Source of the DNA: Nymphaea colorata
Taxonomy: Eukaryota > Streptophyta > Magnoliopsida > Nymphaeales > Nymphaeaceae
Assembly: GCF_008831285.2 (NCBI RefSeq)
Contig: NC_045143.1
Location: 15,029,151 to 15,093,150 of the forward strand
Direction: 5' to 3'
DNA: 64,000 nucleotides
The position numbers and the translations under genes were made by a program. The notes under the pieces are model-generated. The model did no database searches and was not told the DNA's origin. It worked only from the letters and a program-made list of their open reading frames with translations. Every line of letters starts with the position of its first letter. The first letter of the stretch is position 1. This document shows positions 1-11,657 of this stretch, piece after piece.

Positions 1-3000
1 CGGTTCGTGCTCTGGACATTCTCAGTAGATTCAGAAATGTCATGCTATTTCCCATCGATTCGTGTTCTGGATATTCTAAGTCTCTCGGATGAATAACAGC
101 ATGTTGACAGTGATGCAATTTCATGTTAAAACCTTGTAAAATGATTATTTTTTTGATAGAAATAGTGAAAACCATGCACTAAATTTAAATTTATAATTGA
201 AAGCTATTGTGTGGCAAATCCAAGTCAAACATAGGGAAACTACAAATTGAGGTGGTATGCGAGAGGCGAACGCCAGCCCCTCATCATCTCCAATATTCAA
301 AGCTACTTCAAGACCTGGGTGATCCACCTTTCAACTATGTCAGGAACGTCACTATTTGCTACAAATATAGGAGATATATTCAATGGAAGTAAACTTTTAT
401 TGCATTAAGAGATTAACAAAAATTTTCAACAAGTAGGGCAACTTAAGACAAATACAAGAAAAAATAAAATCCTAAAAATCTGGGGTGCTCCAAGGATTAG
501 AATGGTCTTCAATATATCGTTGCTCCGATCTGTGCATCCTCTTGTTGAAATGCACCTTCAACTCAACCTAGCCAGCCGCCAAATCTGAAAACAAAATAAG
601 AAAAAAAAAAGGGGGGGGGGGAGCACAACCTAGACCTAGGCTAGTTCCCAAAATCTAGGTAATGTAGCTAAACACAAAAGTAACTACTCACAAAGCTCTA
701 ACGTATCCGGAAGACATCTTAAATGCCCAAAGCTAAAACCAGGAAAACAAATAAACTAGACATACTAAGACCTGTTTTGAGATAAACCCAAAAAAAATTG
801 GACTAAAAAACGTAAAAAGGCAGGGAGAAAAAAAAAAAAAAGACCCATGACTAAATCTAATGGCCCTAACTAGGATGAAGAATTAGAAAACTAAAAGTCA
901 AGCAGAAATTAATGATAAATCAGTACTCCACAACTCGGAAAATTTCAGAATCGATTATCATTTCCCAATCCGGCGATTTTCAGCTTGATTCTTCCCGTGA
1001 AAATCTAACGACTTTCTCCAGCTTCTGAGACGAGTTTCGCCTGGAGATCACTTGCCACGACCCACACTAGTGAATGCGTAATATAAATCCAGAAATCCAC
1101 CACAAATCAGCGAGAGATTTAATGAAATCCGTCGGTTTCTGCTGTCTGGACTAGAAATTAACAGTCAGAAACACAAAAAACCAAAACGGATTTTTAATGA
1201 CCCAAATCAGCATCTAGATGCTGTTTGATGTTTTGGAAACATTAGAATCTCAGTCTAGACACTACTATTATCAGCAAGATCCAGGGAAGAAATAGAGTTT
1301 TCGAACAACAAAAATGAGCTTTTCAACGTTAGAGAACATGCTACCGGACTATATTTTCCTGTGATGATTTTTCCAGCAACTCCTCCCATGGGTCCAACCT
1401 ACAAACAAGTTGGACTAACCCTAGACTCGAGAACGAACCATAAAGACCACGAAAAAATATCACAAAAAAAAAAACAACGATCAACTAAGTAAAGCATATA
1501 CTGAATAAGAAACATAAGCCTAAACTGCAATCACTAAAACAACTACGTTATTTCTAAGATACCAGCCTAGATCAAATCTAAAATAAACGACCAAATTGCT
1601 AATCTACTTCTGAACAAAACCAAATGAAGAGTACCATTCCTAAAATCTAGCGGGCTGGAATTTAAACAAAAACTACTCTATCTATGCAAAATTGAAGTTT
1701 CCTAGGCTATATGCATGCAAATTCCTGAACTTTGAAGAGGAAGGTGATTTCTCATCTCGAGTGCTGGGTAAAAGATTGAATGATCTCTTCCATAAAGATG
1801 CAGCTGCCACGTTAAAGAAACATTTCATGGGTAAAGAGAAAAAGGCAAAGAGGGAACGGGCTCCTTCTTCTCCGTTGAGCAAATCAAAGTACTTATTACC
1901 ATGGACTGCCAAAGAGGGGTTGGAGGATGCAACATCACCACAGAGGGATACTAAATTCGTCTTCATAGGCCCCTTTTTATAGTGAAAAATGCTGGCATTT
2001 GCCAATTATTGAATATCCAAATAACCTTTTGCTGCAAAACCCTAATTTCAATTTACATTGAATCCTCCAGGCTTCTAAAACCTCATTAATGCATAAGGGA
2101 GGTTTCTAGATCATTCGGACGTGGATCAAAGTTGAGGAAGGAGTTTGGGGCGGAATCAAAGTGTGCTCCACTAAGAAAATGATGATTTTACCACCCCAGA
2201 CCTTATTTTTGGTAGTTCCGCTTTATTTCGTCTGTTTTAGCTTTGTTGTCACTCAAATTCAAACCCAACCTCCATGAAACTTATGTCATTGTGAACGTAG
2301 ATATAAAAGCACTAAAACAAGGATAAATGCATGCAAAATATGTATGAAATCTAATGCATTTCAAGCATCATATCAGTCTCGTCCGATGAAGGCAAGCCAA
2401 TTCAAACTGAATTCAAGTGATTTCCGCCATCACCAATCAAGATACTCGTCGACTGCTATACAGGTCAAAATCCATCATTTTTCTTGTGGTTCTTTTTTTT
2501 CTTGATTACATAATTTTCTGCCTCGGGATGTGTCTAGAATCAAAATAGACGTATTGGCAGGCATAATAAGCCAAAAATCATGCCATAACTCAGTCTTCGT
2601 TGAATCTGTCAAATCTTTTGTCAGTCTTGTACTTGAGGCCATGTCCAGGAGTGAATGTTTTGTTTAGGTAGGTTGCAGGATATAATCTGTCTAACGAAAA
2701 ATCAGGTTCTATCGTTGTTCCTTAGCTGTTTTTGTAAACCGTCGCCTGCTGGCTTTTGCAGTAGAAAGCCAGCAGTTTGAGGATTGTTTGTAGCTGGATT
2801 TATACTGGCTTGTTTAATGTTCTAAGGGTCAAACATGTTCTTCGCTGGGATGATACTGGCATTTCCCAGATTTTTTATACTTGGACATGGCTCATGGCCA
2901 CCTCCCAACATCTCTCATTTGCCATGAAATCAGCTTGATTTGCTCCCATTATTTGGGCTTTCCATTGCTTCCTACGAGGTTCTTCGTTCAGGGTCTTCCC

Positions 3001-5380
3001 TTTGTATATCATGTTCATTATTATGAGATTTTTCCACTTGGGGCTTTTCTATTTGTTATCATATTTACTACGGTGATGTTTTCCCCATTTCATGTTGTCC
3101 CTTCATCATCACAAATAATGAACACCCATATGTACAACATGCTTTCTGAAAAGGTCTTTGGTGATTTCTTTTGTCAAATAACAAAAAATTTAATGTATGG
3201 TTTTCACTTTTCACTATCGAATTCCACTAGAAATAATAAATACATATTTCAAAGATGCATCAATAGTATTCTACAAAAACTTTACATACTTGCTATCAAA
3301 TTATGCAAAAATTATTAGAATCATCAAGACATTGTACTGAATAAATTTCACAGACCATAAAACATTATGCAAATATGCATAAATTTCTTATCTTTTTCTT
3401 TGCACTTTCACTTGTAAGTTCAACCAAAAAATGGTTGAATAAGTCTTTCTTTTTATATGCCTCAAGCGACTCATATTTTACAATAATTAGACCATTTATT
3501 AGGTTTAAGCCCTTATACTATTGCATTCATAAACATCAACAAATTTAACTTTTGGTACGTTAGACACAACACTAATCCTTCAATGCAACTTTCACCCAAA
3601 TTTTAACTTTTAAATTTCCACTTTCATAAGTCTTCCATATCTTAAAATAATACTATAAACATGTTTAAATATCTCTGCAAAAAAAATTAATTTTTCACAT
3701 TTCAGTATGTTTTCTCACCTGTTAACGTTGATTTGAATTTTGAAAGATACAATAACAGCTTTTCAAATTATAGTAGTGAAAAATAATACCAACTTTTCAT
3801 TAATTTCAGCCTTGTTATTTATCAAATCATAAAAACCTTCTTTTCATTTTTTGCCTATATGTGTATTATATGATAACTTAGTTATTTTTTTATATTTAAT
3901 TGATAAAGTACTTACTGCACAATGAAACAGTATATTCAGGGAATTTTTAAGTAGTTAATTATCATCCATATATTCTGTGTCCTAAGTCAATGAGTCTCTT
4001 ATTGACTCATAGTTTTTTCTCTTTCCACAACGTAATAATATGCGCAACGACTCATAGATATTTTTATGAAATCATGGACGCTGAACTTTTCAATAGTTAT
4101 TCAAAATTATTTGCTTTTACCATCTACATATATTTTATTGTGAACTCTTTATTACAATAACCTCTTTATTGCAATACGTGGCTTCCTTTATTTGCAAGAC
4201 GCTCTTCCAAATACAGTTCCTTTTAGTCAAGTTGTCTGCATATTTTCAGCACATAATATTTTGTACCCTTGAAAGTTTAACAAAATGTCAAATTAGGGAA
4301 TAATTTATACGCCATTCATATTTTCTCATACTTTTCAATAGATGGAACACAATTGTTACATTCATACTCATTGATCATTTCCACTGAATTCATGCTACTT
4401 GTTTATGAAGATAATGTACATACATGACTACATTTTTATAGCAAATTTCATTTGAAAAACAATGTGTAGAACAAATCAGATGCATTCAAGATGGAAATGT
4501 ATCAGTAATTAACTAACTACCAAATTCAAGAAATTTGAAAAGTCACCTAGCAAATTTCCATATGAAGTGTGGTACTACAACACATAATTCAAAGTTGCTC
4601 AAAAATATGAATCATATAAAAAAAATACATCCCAATAGCAAATTTTACTTCAACAAAAATATGCAAGAAGAAACTAAGTATATCATCTTTATGCGGCGTC
4701 TCCTTTTTTTTTTCCTTTGGCTATATTTTGCATGGCAGTTGTACGATGAAAATCTTGATAGAATGCCATCTACTAACTATCCCATCATAAGGACCTATAA
4801 AACGTACATCAACCAAATATTAAATGTAGTATATCTTAGCGGGAATGCAACAAAATCTACGAAGACTAATTGAACCATGTTTTAGTAGTTGCTTTCCTAT
4901 CTTACGCCCAAATGTTAATTTTTGCAAGAGAAACGCACATATAGGAGCTTCAAAACTCACAGTCATAGAGGGAAGGGTTCAAGCACGATATACCCTGGGT
5001 TCTCTCCTTCCATGTTCATGGGAAACAAGTGAAAGGTGGTGTAGCACATATATTCAAAGAGAAAAAGCTGAAACTGTCACCAATGAAATTAGTAACATAA
5101 ACTAGATAAGAAATAAATAGTGTGACAAGTGACATATATAATGAGGGTAAACATGTCACTTCAAACAAGTCCTTTGTGTGTTCAGGCCTGCATTTTCCAA
5201 ATGCATCATGTGGTCCCATAGACTATCTCAAACTAAAAATTTAGAGTTTCTTTTAGAAAAGCTGGAAACTAGGTTTGACAAAGGATCGACTGGTGAATTC
5301 AACAACCATAGGCTTTCTAGATATCCGTCTTGCAAGAAGTAGAATACACAAGATGATTCAACATCGAAACTTCATTTCGA
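1..5380. other. AT-rich intergenic DNA, no supported gene
   Basis: The stretch contains many poly-A and poly-T runs and only short open frames that resemble no family I recognise. The longest lie at 2,881-3,318 (+) and 1,682-2,005 (-); both look like chance frames. The first 110 bases hold two diverged copies of a roughly 57-base phrase containing TTCGTG(C/T)TCTGGA(C/T)ATTCT. Nothing resembling a tRNA or rRNA was seen. Confidence 0.5.
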
Positions 5381-5389
5381 CTACCACAT

Positions 5390-5680
5390 GAGTGCAGGGT
5401 GCTGGTGCCAGTGCGGGTGCAGATGCAAGTGCGGAACATCACAAAAACTTGAATGCCGGGAGCTATATATATATAGTTGTTTCTTAGCTTAATTTGTCTC
5501 TTTCTTTTACTTTTATTACTGCACATAAAGGAAGAGAGGGAGAGAGAACAAAACAAAAAGAATGCAAAAATTTTGAACATGAATAAGAGATGGTGTGGTT
5601 TGGGACTTTGGGTGCATGCCGGAGCCGCACCCTCGTCATGTCTTGGGTGCATGCCGGAGCCGCACCCTCGTCATGTCAAC
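5390..5680. repeat. GTGCGGGTGC-type repeat with a 35-bp tandem duplication
   Basis: The left end (about 5,391-5,440) is a run of GGTGC/GTGCGG words like those at 31,441-31,510. The right end has two direct copies of a 35-base phrase containing GCATGCCGGAGCCGCACCC, at 5,608-5,642 and 5,643-5,677. Read in reverse, the right-end phrase is again GGTGCGG-rich, so the ends are loosely inverted. This suggests a small non-autonomous element, but no target duplication was found. Confidence 0.4.
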
Positions 5681-6192
5681 ATGGGACCTGCCCCTTTTTT
5701 GAAGAGTCCATGTGACAAAGCATATAGAGATATAGTTATCAACATCAGCCAGGCATTAGATGAGCAATGTACTTCCTCCATAGGCACATAATGATTCAGT
5801 TCTACATTTCTAACCAAATTCAGTGTTGTACGTATCACACGATACGAGGTCGTATCGTATAGTTTGTAAAGTACGATACGCTACACCCCCGTATCGTAAA
5901 AAGGGGGTGTATCATGCCTGTATGCCCCACCCTCGTCATGTCAACATGGGATCTGCCCCTTTTTTGAAGAGTCCATGTGACAAAGCATATAGAGATATAG
6001 TCATCAACATCAGCCAGGCATTAGATGAGCAATGTACTTCCTCCATAGGCACATAATGATTCAGTTCTACATTTCTAACCAAATTCAGTGTTGTACGTAT
6101 TGCACAATACGAGGCCGTATCGTATCGTTTGTAAAGTACGATACGCTACACCCCCATATCGTAAAAAGGGGGTGTATCATGCCTGTATGCCC
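5663..6192. repeat. 265-bp tandem duplication at the hAT 5' edge
   Basis: Two near-identical units lie head to tail at 5,663-5,927 and 5,928-6,192. Each begins CACCCTCGTCATG and ends near GCCTGTATGCCC. Each contains a CAGTGTTGTACGTAT word (5,821 and 6,086) followed by clustered GTATCGTA/TACGATAC words and a GGGGGTGTATC segment. The CAGTG word is a candidate hAT terminus, so each unit holds about 158 bases of flank plus about 107 bases of element end. Confidence 0.7.
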
Positions 6193-6554
6193 CGTATTGT
6201 ACGATACGGGCTGATTTCGAAGAAAAGGGGCCCGAACCCCTTTTTTCCTGAGTTTCTTTTATAAAAACCCACCCCTTCTTCATTTCTAACCTAGAGACTG
6301 TGCCGCCTTTGAGGGAAATCATTGATTTCCGTCGTGAAATCAGCGATTTTCACCGTGAAATCACTGATTCAACCATTGATGTGTACGTGGGTGGCTGATT
6401 TTCGTTGAGAGAAAAGGGGGTTTTTTTTATTTCTTCTCCATAAGGTATGAAATCAATATTTTTTACCATATATTCATATATTTTTACCGTAGATTAAAAG
6501 ATTTCGATTTTTTTTCATTAAGTTTACCGTAGGTTTTTGTTTTTCTGTAAAGAT

Positions 6555-6621
6555 ATGGCATGGTCTGATCCCACATGGCAACGGTGCGAAAGGGTGAAGG
6601 AGAATGACCGGCTAAAACTCC
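6555..6621 (+). pseudogene. hAT transposase, 5' end of BED zinc-finger exon (cut by copia)
   Basis: The frame starting at ATG 6,555 (or 6,537) reads MAWSDPTWQRCERVKEND, the usual opening of plant hAT BED-finger proteins, where a D-P-x-W phrase precedes the zinc ligands. It runs directly into the copia 5' LTR at 6,622. The zinc-ligand part continues on the far side of the retrotransposon at 11,945 in the same frame once one ACTCC copy is discounted. The assignment rests on that continuity. Confidence 0.7.
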
Positions 6622-6909
6622 TGTTAGAATATGTTGCTGTGGGAACCGGGTCCATTCCTGGACCCGGTTCTATGGGGCGCGGGTACCGAGGCGGGCTCGG
6701 TACCCTAGGCGGCTCCTCCTCTCTCCCTCTTTATATTGTCACTTGTGTTTAGTGTTGAATTAAGTGAAATATAATTTTCTCTCTCCTAGGGTTGCGGTGA
6801 GCACCTAGGTCAGAGCCTCCCCGTGGTTTTTCACCTCTTTCTGAGGTTTTCCACGTAGATTGTGTGTTCGTTCTCCACTCTCTCTCTCTTTGTGGTTCGT
6901 GTTTCTACA
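6622..6909 (+). repeat. 5' LTR of the intact copia element
   Basis: The LTR is 288 bp, bounded by TG...CA. It contains a palindromic GGGTACCGAGGCGGGCTCGG segment and a TTTATATTG word at about 6,730 that could serve as a TATA box. A CT-rich stretch precedes the 3' boundary. It differs from the 3' LTR at two positions. Confidence 0.95.
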
Positions 6910-6921
6910 TGGTATCAGAGC
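6910..6921 (+). other. Primer-binding site (initiator tRNA-Met type)
   Basis: TGGTATCAGAGC directly follows the LTR with no spacer. This is the standard complement of the 3' end of plant initiator methionine tRNA, used to start minus-strand cDNA in copia elements. Confidence 0.93.
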
Positions 6922-6959
6922 CAGCGGAGTTGGAGAAGCGTTTTTTCCGAGAATCGTCA

Positions 6960-7340
6960 AGTTTTTTCGTCGCCCGACGCCGTTGAAGTTCCGGCGCCGC
7001 TGCTGCCCTTGTGACGTCGCCCTGCTCTGCCGCCGCTGTCCTTTGTTCCGCCGCCGCCGTTCTCTGTTCCGGCGCCGCTGCTGCCCTTGTGACGTCGCCC
7101 TGCTCTGCCGCCGTTGTCCTTTGTTCCGCCGCCGCCGTCCTCTGTTCCGCCGTCCTCTTTTGTGCCTCCGCGGTCCTCCGTTCGGCCCGTTCTTTGTTTC
7201 TGCCACCGTGAGTGGCCTCTGTGTTGCGCCGTCGCCTGCTTTCCGTTGCCGCTGCCTCATTCCCGCCGCCGTCGCCGCTGCCTCCTTCCCGTCGCCGTTG
7301 CCTCATTCCCGCTGCTGTGCCTCTTGTTGTTGCGTGCTTA
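6960..7340 (+). repeat. GC-rich copia leader with 78-bp tandem duplication
   Basis: The untranslated leader is dominated by GCC/CCG words, unlike the AT-rich surroundings. A 78-base unit starting CCGGCGCCGCTGCTGCCC occurs at 6,991-7,068 and again at 7,069-7,146. Because the leader is long and GC-rich it is open in several frames on both strands; those frames are compositional and not genes. It may act in RNA packaging or translation control, but that is inference. Confidence 0.8.
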
Positions 7341-10300
7341 TTTGTGATGGCAGAAGCGATGGGGACTCAAAAAGATGCCGTTCTTGACACGGGCAGTGCC
7401 TCCAAGACTGAGAACGTGCCGATCCAGGTCACCTCCATCCGTCTGACCAAGGACAATTACCTATCTTGGTCTGCCGCTCTCGAGATTGGGATTACTAGCC
7501 GTGGGCGTCTCTCTTACATCACTGGCGACAAACCTGCGCCCATCAAATCTGATCCTCAATGGGCGACGTGGGCGTTGGAGGACAGCCAAGTGAAGGTGTG
7601 GATTATCAGCTCCGTGTCATCCGATATCCAGCCCCTCATTCTGCGGAAGCCGACCTCTTTTGATATGTGGACTGTGCTTGCAAAGATGTATGGTCGCAAG
7701 AAGAGACATCTGCGCACTTATCAGATTAAACGCAGTATTTACTCTCTGACACAGGGTGATTTGTCTGTTGCTGCCTTCTATGCTGCCCTGAAGACCAAAT
7801 GGGAGGAGCTAGATTATCATGTGACTGATGAGTGGACGTGCGGTTCAGATCATTCCCTCTACTGGGAAAAGGAATGGATGGACCGTAAGTTTCTGTTTCT
7901 GGGAGGCCTGCGGGATGAATTTGAGTCTATTCGTAGCCAGATTCTTAATGGTGCTGAGATTCCGGGGATAGAGGAAGTATATGCTCGTGTTGAGTCTGAA
8001 GAACAACGTCGCCAGGTGATGCATCTTGACACCGGTCATGGCCCTTCTGCCTTTGTCAGCCGTGCCGCAGGGACTGGGCAGCGTCCTGCCCGACATTGCA
8101 CTCATTGCCACAAGTTGGGGCATTCGGTGGATTTCTGTTGGGATCTTCATCCCGAGAAGAGACTGGTCAGAGGTCGTCCTCCCTCTGGCAAGCGTAGCCC
8201 TTCTGTGTCTGATTCCAGTCAGAGCAATTCTTCTAGTGGTGCAAAGTCCAAGTTGTCCCCTGCTCAACTCAAGGAGCTACAGGCGTACATCAGCCGTCTA
8301 TCTACTAACCCTGAGGAGTCCTCCACGTCTGAAGGGGCTCAGCTAGCCCAAGCCCTCGTTGCCTCGACTGATCAAGGTAACTCTTCTCTTGGTGATTGGA
8401 TTGTTGATAGTGGAGCCACTCACCACATGACAGGGGACTCTAAACTCTTTCAAGAATATCAACTTTCCTCTGGCAAGCAACGCGTGTCTATGGCAGATGG
8501 GTCTTCTATCTCTGTGGCTGGGAAAGGGAGCTTGTCCCTGTTGAACAAATACCGTCTCCACAATGCCCTGCATGTTCCAAATATTCCTGTGAACTTACTC
8601 TCTGTCAGCAGTATTACTAAAGAATTAAACTGTAATCTGATTTTCTCTGCTGATCATTGTTCCCTGCAGGAATTGGTGACGGGAAAGAAGATTGGGATTA
8701 GTTCGGTTACTGATGGGCTCTACAGGCTGTCGGTACAAGTTGCTTCAGCATTGATTTCTGCCACGAGTGGTCACTTGTCTGGTGTGAACGATAGATCTAC
8801 TGTTCTGCGATGGCACGAGCGACTTGGACATCTCCCCTTCCAGTTAATAAAGAAGTTGTTTCCTCATTTGTTTGCTTCTGTCTCCATTGACTCCTTCGCT
8901 TGTGAAGTGTGTCAATTGGCTAAACATGTCAGGGCTTCGTACCCTATTTCTTTGAATAAAACCACTCATCCGTTTGCCTTAGTTCATTCCGATGTTTGGG
9001 GTCCTTCTGGAGTACCCACGTGTGGTGGTTGTCACTATTTTTTGACGCTTATTGATGATTACTCTAGATGTACGTTCGTGTACTTGTTGCGAGAACGTAG
9101 TGAGGTTCCAGCAGTTGTGAAAAACTTTGTTGCCTTTGTTGAGACTCAATTCCATACTACTGTTCAAGCTTTCCGTACGGATAATGCAAGGGAATATGTC
9201 TCCCAATCCCTTGATGAATTCTTGAAAGGCAAGGGTATTGTTCATGAAACCTCTTGTAGTTATACACCTCCTCAAAATGGTATAGCTGAACGTAAAAATC
9301 GTCATCTATTGAATGTTACCCGGGCCATTATGTTCCAACGTCATGTCCCGAAGCGGTATTGGGGTGATGCACTTCTCACTAGTGCACATCTCATTAACCG
9401 TATGCCTACTAGGGTGTTGGATGGTCAGTCTCCTTATTCTACCCTGTGGCCCACTCAGAATCCGTGGCCTCTTACTCCTCGTGTCTTTGGGTGCAGTTGT
9501 TTTGTGCATAATCATAGCCCTACTCTCAAAAAACTTGATCCCCGGTCTATTAAAGGAGTTTTCTTGGGGTACTCTTCCACTCAAAAGGGGTATAAATGTG
9601 TGGATCCCACTACTTCCAAAGTGTATGTTTCGAGGGATGTCACATTTCATGAACATGAGTCGTATTTTTCGGTGAATCCTCTTCAGGGGGAGTGTCTTGG
9701 GAACAAAGGGGAAGAGTATTCCTCTAACCAGCTGATTCAGTTTATGGAGTTTTTGGATTACAAGGTTAGTCCCAGTGTGATTGACACGGTCACGGTCAGT
9801 AATGAGAAGGGCAGCCATATGGAAGGGGTCACGGTGGATGCTCAGCCCACTGTTGCCCGGGATCACTTGTTTGGCCAGGTTTATGTCAGAAAGGAGAAAG
9901 CTACAGTGGAAGATGTTGGTGATGAGGATAGAACCAATCCCAATCCTGTGATCTCCTCGGATGACCCAAGTCCATCGAATGAAGAGCTCCCCATTGCTTT
10001 GCGCAAAGGCACCAGGTCATGTACTTCTCACCCTATTCAGACATTTGTTTCTTATGCTAAGCTCAGTACAAATTACAAATGTTTTATCACAACCTTATCC
10101 AAAGTTGTTATTCCCAGGTCGGTGGATGATGCTAAGGATGATCCCAAGTGGTTACATGCTATGACAGAGGAGATGGGTGCGTTAGCTAAGAACAAAACAT
10201 GGGAAGTTGTTGATATCCCTAAAGGGACACACTTAGTTGGCTCTAAGTGGGTTTACAACGTGAAGTACAAACCTGATGGCACTGTAGATCGATATAAAGC

Positions 10301-11657
10301 TCGTTTGGTTGCAAAGGGGTTCAGCCAGAAGTATGGGATCGACTATCTTGAGACCTTTGCCCCTGTTGCAAAGTTGAAGACCGTGAGGGTTATTCTTGCT
10401 CTTGCTGTGCACAGGAAGTGGCGCATGGACCAGCTTGATGTTAAAAATGCGTTCTTGAACGGCCATCTGGAGGAAGAAGTCTATATGAGCATGCCTCCCA
10501 GGTATGTTCAAGAGGGAAAATGTTGTCACCTCAAGAAAGCTTTGTATGGCTTGAAGCAGTCGCCTAGAGCTTGGTTTGAGAGACTAAGGATCGTTATGAA
10601 GTCTACTGGGTACAAGCAAGGAAATGGAGATCATACCCTATTCATAAAGCAGAGAGATGGTCTGGTGAGTCTTCTCCTTGTCTACGTTGATGATATGATT
10701 GTCACTGGCAGTGATGAAGAAGAAAACAGAAAGATGAAGGAGAGATTAGCTAAAGAATTCGACCTCAAGGATCTGGGTAAGCTGAGATACTTTCTGGGGA
10801 TAGAGATTGCTCGATCAGAGACAGGGCTGGTTATGAATCAAAGGAAGTACACTCTTGACTTACTAAAGGAGACAGGTAAACTTGGTTGTAGGCCCTATCT
10901 TACTCCTATAGAGTCGGGAACTAAGATAAGTATCAAGACGGGCACTATTCTGGATGAGGAAGGAAAAGGGCGATATCAGAGGCTAGTAGGTAAGCTTATC
11001 TATCTTACTCTAACTCGCCCTGATATCACGTATGCGGTAAATGTGCTAAGTCAATTTATGCATGCTCCCACGGATTGTCACTGGAAGAGTGCAGAAAGTG
11101 TGTTGGGATATCTAAAGAATGACCCAGGAAAAGGACTGCTGTATACTCGACAAGACAAACTTACTATTGAGGGCTACTCAGATGCAGATTGGGCAAGTTG
11201 CACTGACACAAGGAGGTCTACTACAGGGTATTGTATCTTTCTTGGAGGTAACCTAGTTGTTTGGAGAAGTAAGAGGCAAGAAGTATGTTCGAGGTCTAGT
11301 GCTGAGGCTGAGTACAGGGCTGTTGCAATGGGGGTTACAGAGATGCTGTGGCTGAAGATTCTTTTGACTGATATTGGTGTGGAACTGGGAGATAAAATGA
11401 AGATGTACTGTGACAACAAGTCTGCGATTAATCTTGCCAATAATCCAGTTCTACATGACAGGACCAAACATGTGGAGATTGACCGCCATTTTATCCGGGA
11501 ACGCATAGACTCAAAGGAGCTGATTCTGCCATATATGAAGTCTGAAGATCAAGTTGCAGACGTCCTAACTAAAGGGCTTTGTACTACTTCATTCGAAAAG
11601 AATGTTAGCAAGCTTGGCATGTTTGACATGTATGCCAAGCTTGAGGGGGAGTGTTAG
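7212..11657 (+). CDS. Copia gag-pol polyprotein
   Basis: The single frame encodes Gag and all Pol enzymes needed for cytoplasmic virus-like particles, reverse transcription and integration. From the first ATG it is 1,481 residues. ATG 7,347 (residue 46, MAEAMGTQ) is the likelier start, because residues 1-45 read the arginine/proline-rich leader. Seen in order: Gag with a CCHC knuckle from C296 (CTHCHKLGHSVDFC); protease DSG at D399; integrase HHCC with H535 and C564, then catalytic D594, D657 and E693 (35 residues between the last two); reverse transcriptase YVDD at 1158-1161; RNase H acids D1324, E1365 and D1401. There are no internal stops or frameshifts. No separate gag/pol frame exists, so the Gag:Pol ratio must be set by splicing or processing, which the sequence does not show. 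The stop lies inside the 3' LTR. Confidence 0.95.
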   Translation: MASVLRRRLLSVAAASFPPPSPLPPSRRRCLIPAAVPLVVACLFVMAEAMGTQKDAVLDTGSASKTENVPIQVTSIRLTKDNYLSWSAALEIGITSRGRLSYITGDKPAPIKSDPQWATWALEDSQVKVWIISSVSSDIQPLILRKPTSFDMWTVLAKMYGRKKRHLRTYQIKRSIYSLTQGDLSVAAFYAALKTKWEELDYHVTDEWTCGSDHSLYWEKEWMDRKFLFLGGLRDEFESIRSQILNGAEIPGIEEVYARVESEEQRRQVMHLDTGHGPSAFVSRAAGTGQRPARHCTHCHKLGHSVDFCWDLHPEKRLVRGRPPSGKRSPSVSDSSQSNSSSGAKSKLSPAQLKELQAYISRLSTNPEESSTSEGAQLAQALVASTDQGNSSLGDWIVDSGATHHMTGDSKLFQEYQLSSGKQRVSMADGSSISVAGKGSLSLLNKYRLHNALHVPNIPVNLLSVSSITKELNCNLIFSADHCSLQELVTGKKIGISSVTDGLYRLSVQVASALISATSGHLSGVNDRSTVLRWHERLGHLPFQLIKKLFPHLFASVSIDSFACEVCQLAKHVRASYPISLNKTTHPFALVHSDVWGPSGVPTCGGCHYFLTLIDDYSRCTFVYLLRERSEVPAVVKNFVAFVETQFHTTVQAFRTDNAREYVSQSLDEFLKGKGIVHETSCSYTPPQNGIAERKNRHLLNVTRAIMFQRHVPKRYWGDALLTSAHLINRMPTRVLDGQSPYSTLWPTQNPWPLTPRVFGCSCFVHNHSPTLKKLDPRSIKGVFLGYSSTQKGYKCVDPTTSKVYVSRDVTFHEHESYFSVNPLQGECLGNKGEEYSSNQLIQFMEFLDYKVSPSVIDTVTVSNEKGSHMEGVTVDAQPTVARDHLFGQVYVRKEKATVEDVGDEDRTNPNPVISSDDPSPSNEELPIALRKGTRSCTSHPIQTFVSYAKLSTNYKCFITTLSKVVIPRSVDDAKDDPKWLHAMTEEMGALAKNKTWEVVDIPKGTHLVGSKWVYNVKYKPDGTVDRYKARLVAKGFSQKYGIDYLETFAPVAKLKTVRVILALAVHRKWRMDQLDVKNAFLNGHLEEEVYMSMPPRYVQEGKCCHLKKALYGLKQSPRAWFERLRIVMKSTGYKQGNGDHTLFIKQRDGLVSLLLVYVDDMIVTGSDEEENRKMKERLAKEFDLKDLGKLRYFLGIEIARSETGLVMNQRKYTLDLLKETGKLGCRPYLTPIESGTKISIKTGTILDEEGKGRYQRLVGKLIYLTLTRPDITYAVNVLSQFMHAPTDCHWKSAESVLGYLKNDPGKGLLYTRQDKLTIEGYSDADWASCTDTRRSTTGYCIFLGGNLVVWRSKRQEVCSRSSAEAEYRAVAMGVTEMLWLKILLTDIGVELGDKMKMYCDNKSAINLANNPVLHDRTKHVEIDRHFIRERIDSKELILPYMKSEDQVADVLTKGLCTTSFEKNVSKLGMFDMYAKLEGEC
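11641..11651 (+). other. Polypurine tract of the copia element
   Basis: TTGAGGGGGAG abuts the 3' LTR and would prime plus-strand DNA. It is also coding: in the gag-pol frame it supplies the last sense codons before Cys and stop. Confidence 0.88.

Noticed and set aside
2881-3318. A 145-residue plus-strand frame as a gene.
   Set aside because: It is phenylalanine/histidine-rich, has no family resemblance or splice context, and is typical of AT-rich chance frames.
6805-7387. Several overlapping long frames on both strands in the copia leader (Arg/Ala/Pro-rich).
   Set aside because: They arise from GCC/CCG composition and a 78-bp duplication; none has a family resemblance, and all overlap the PBS/leader.
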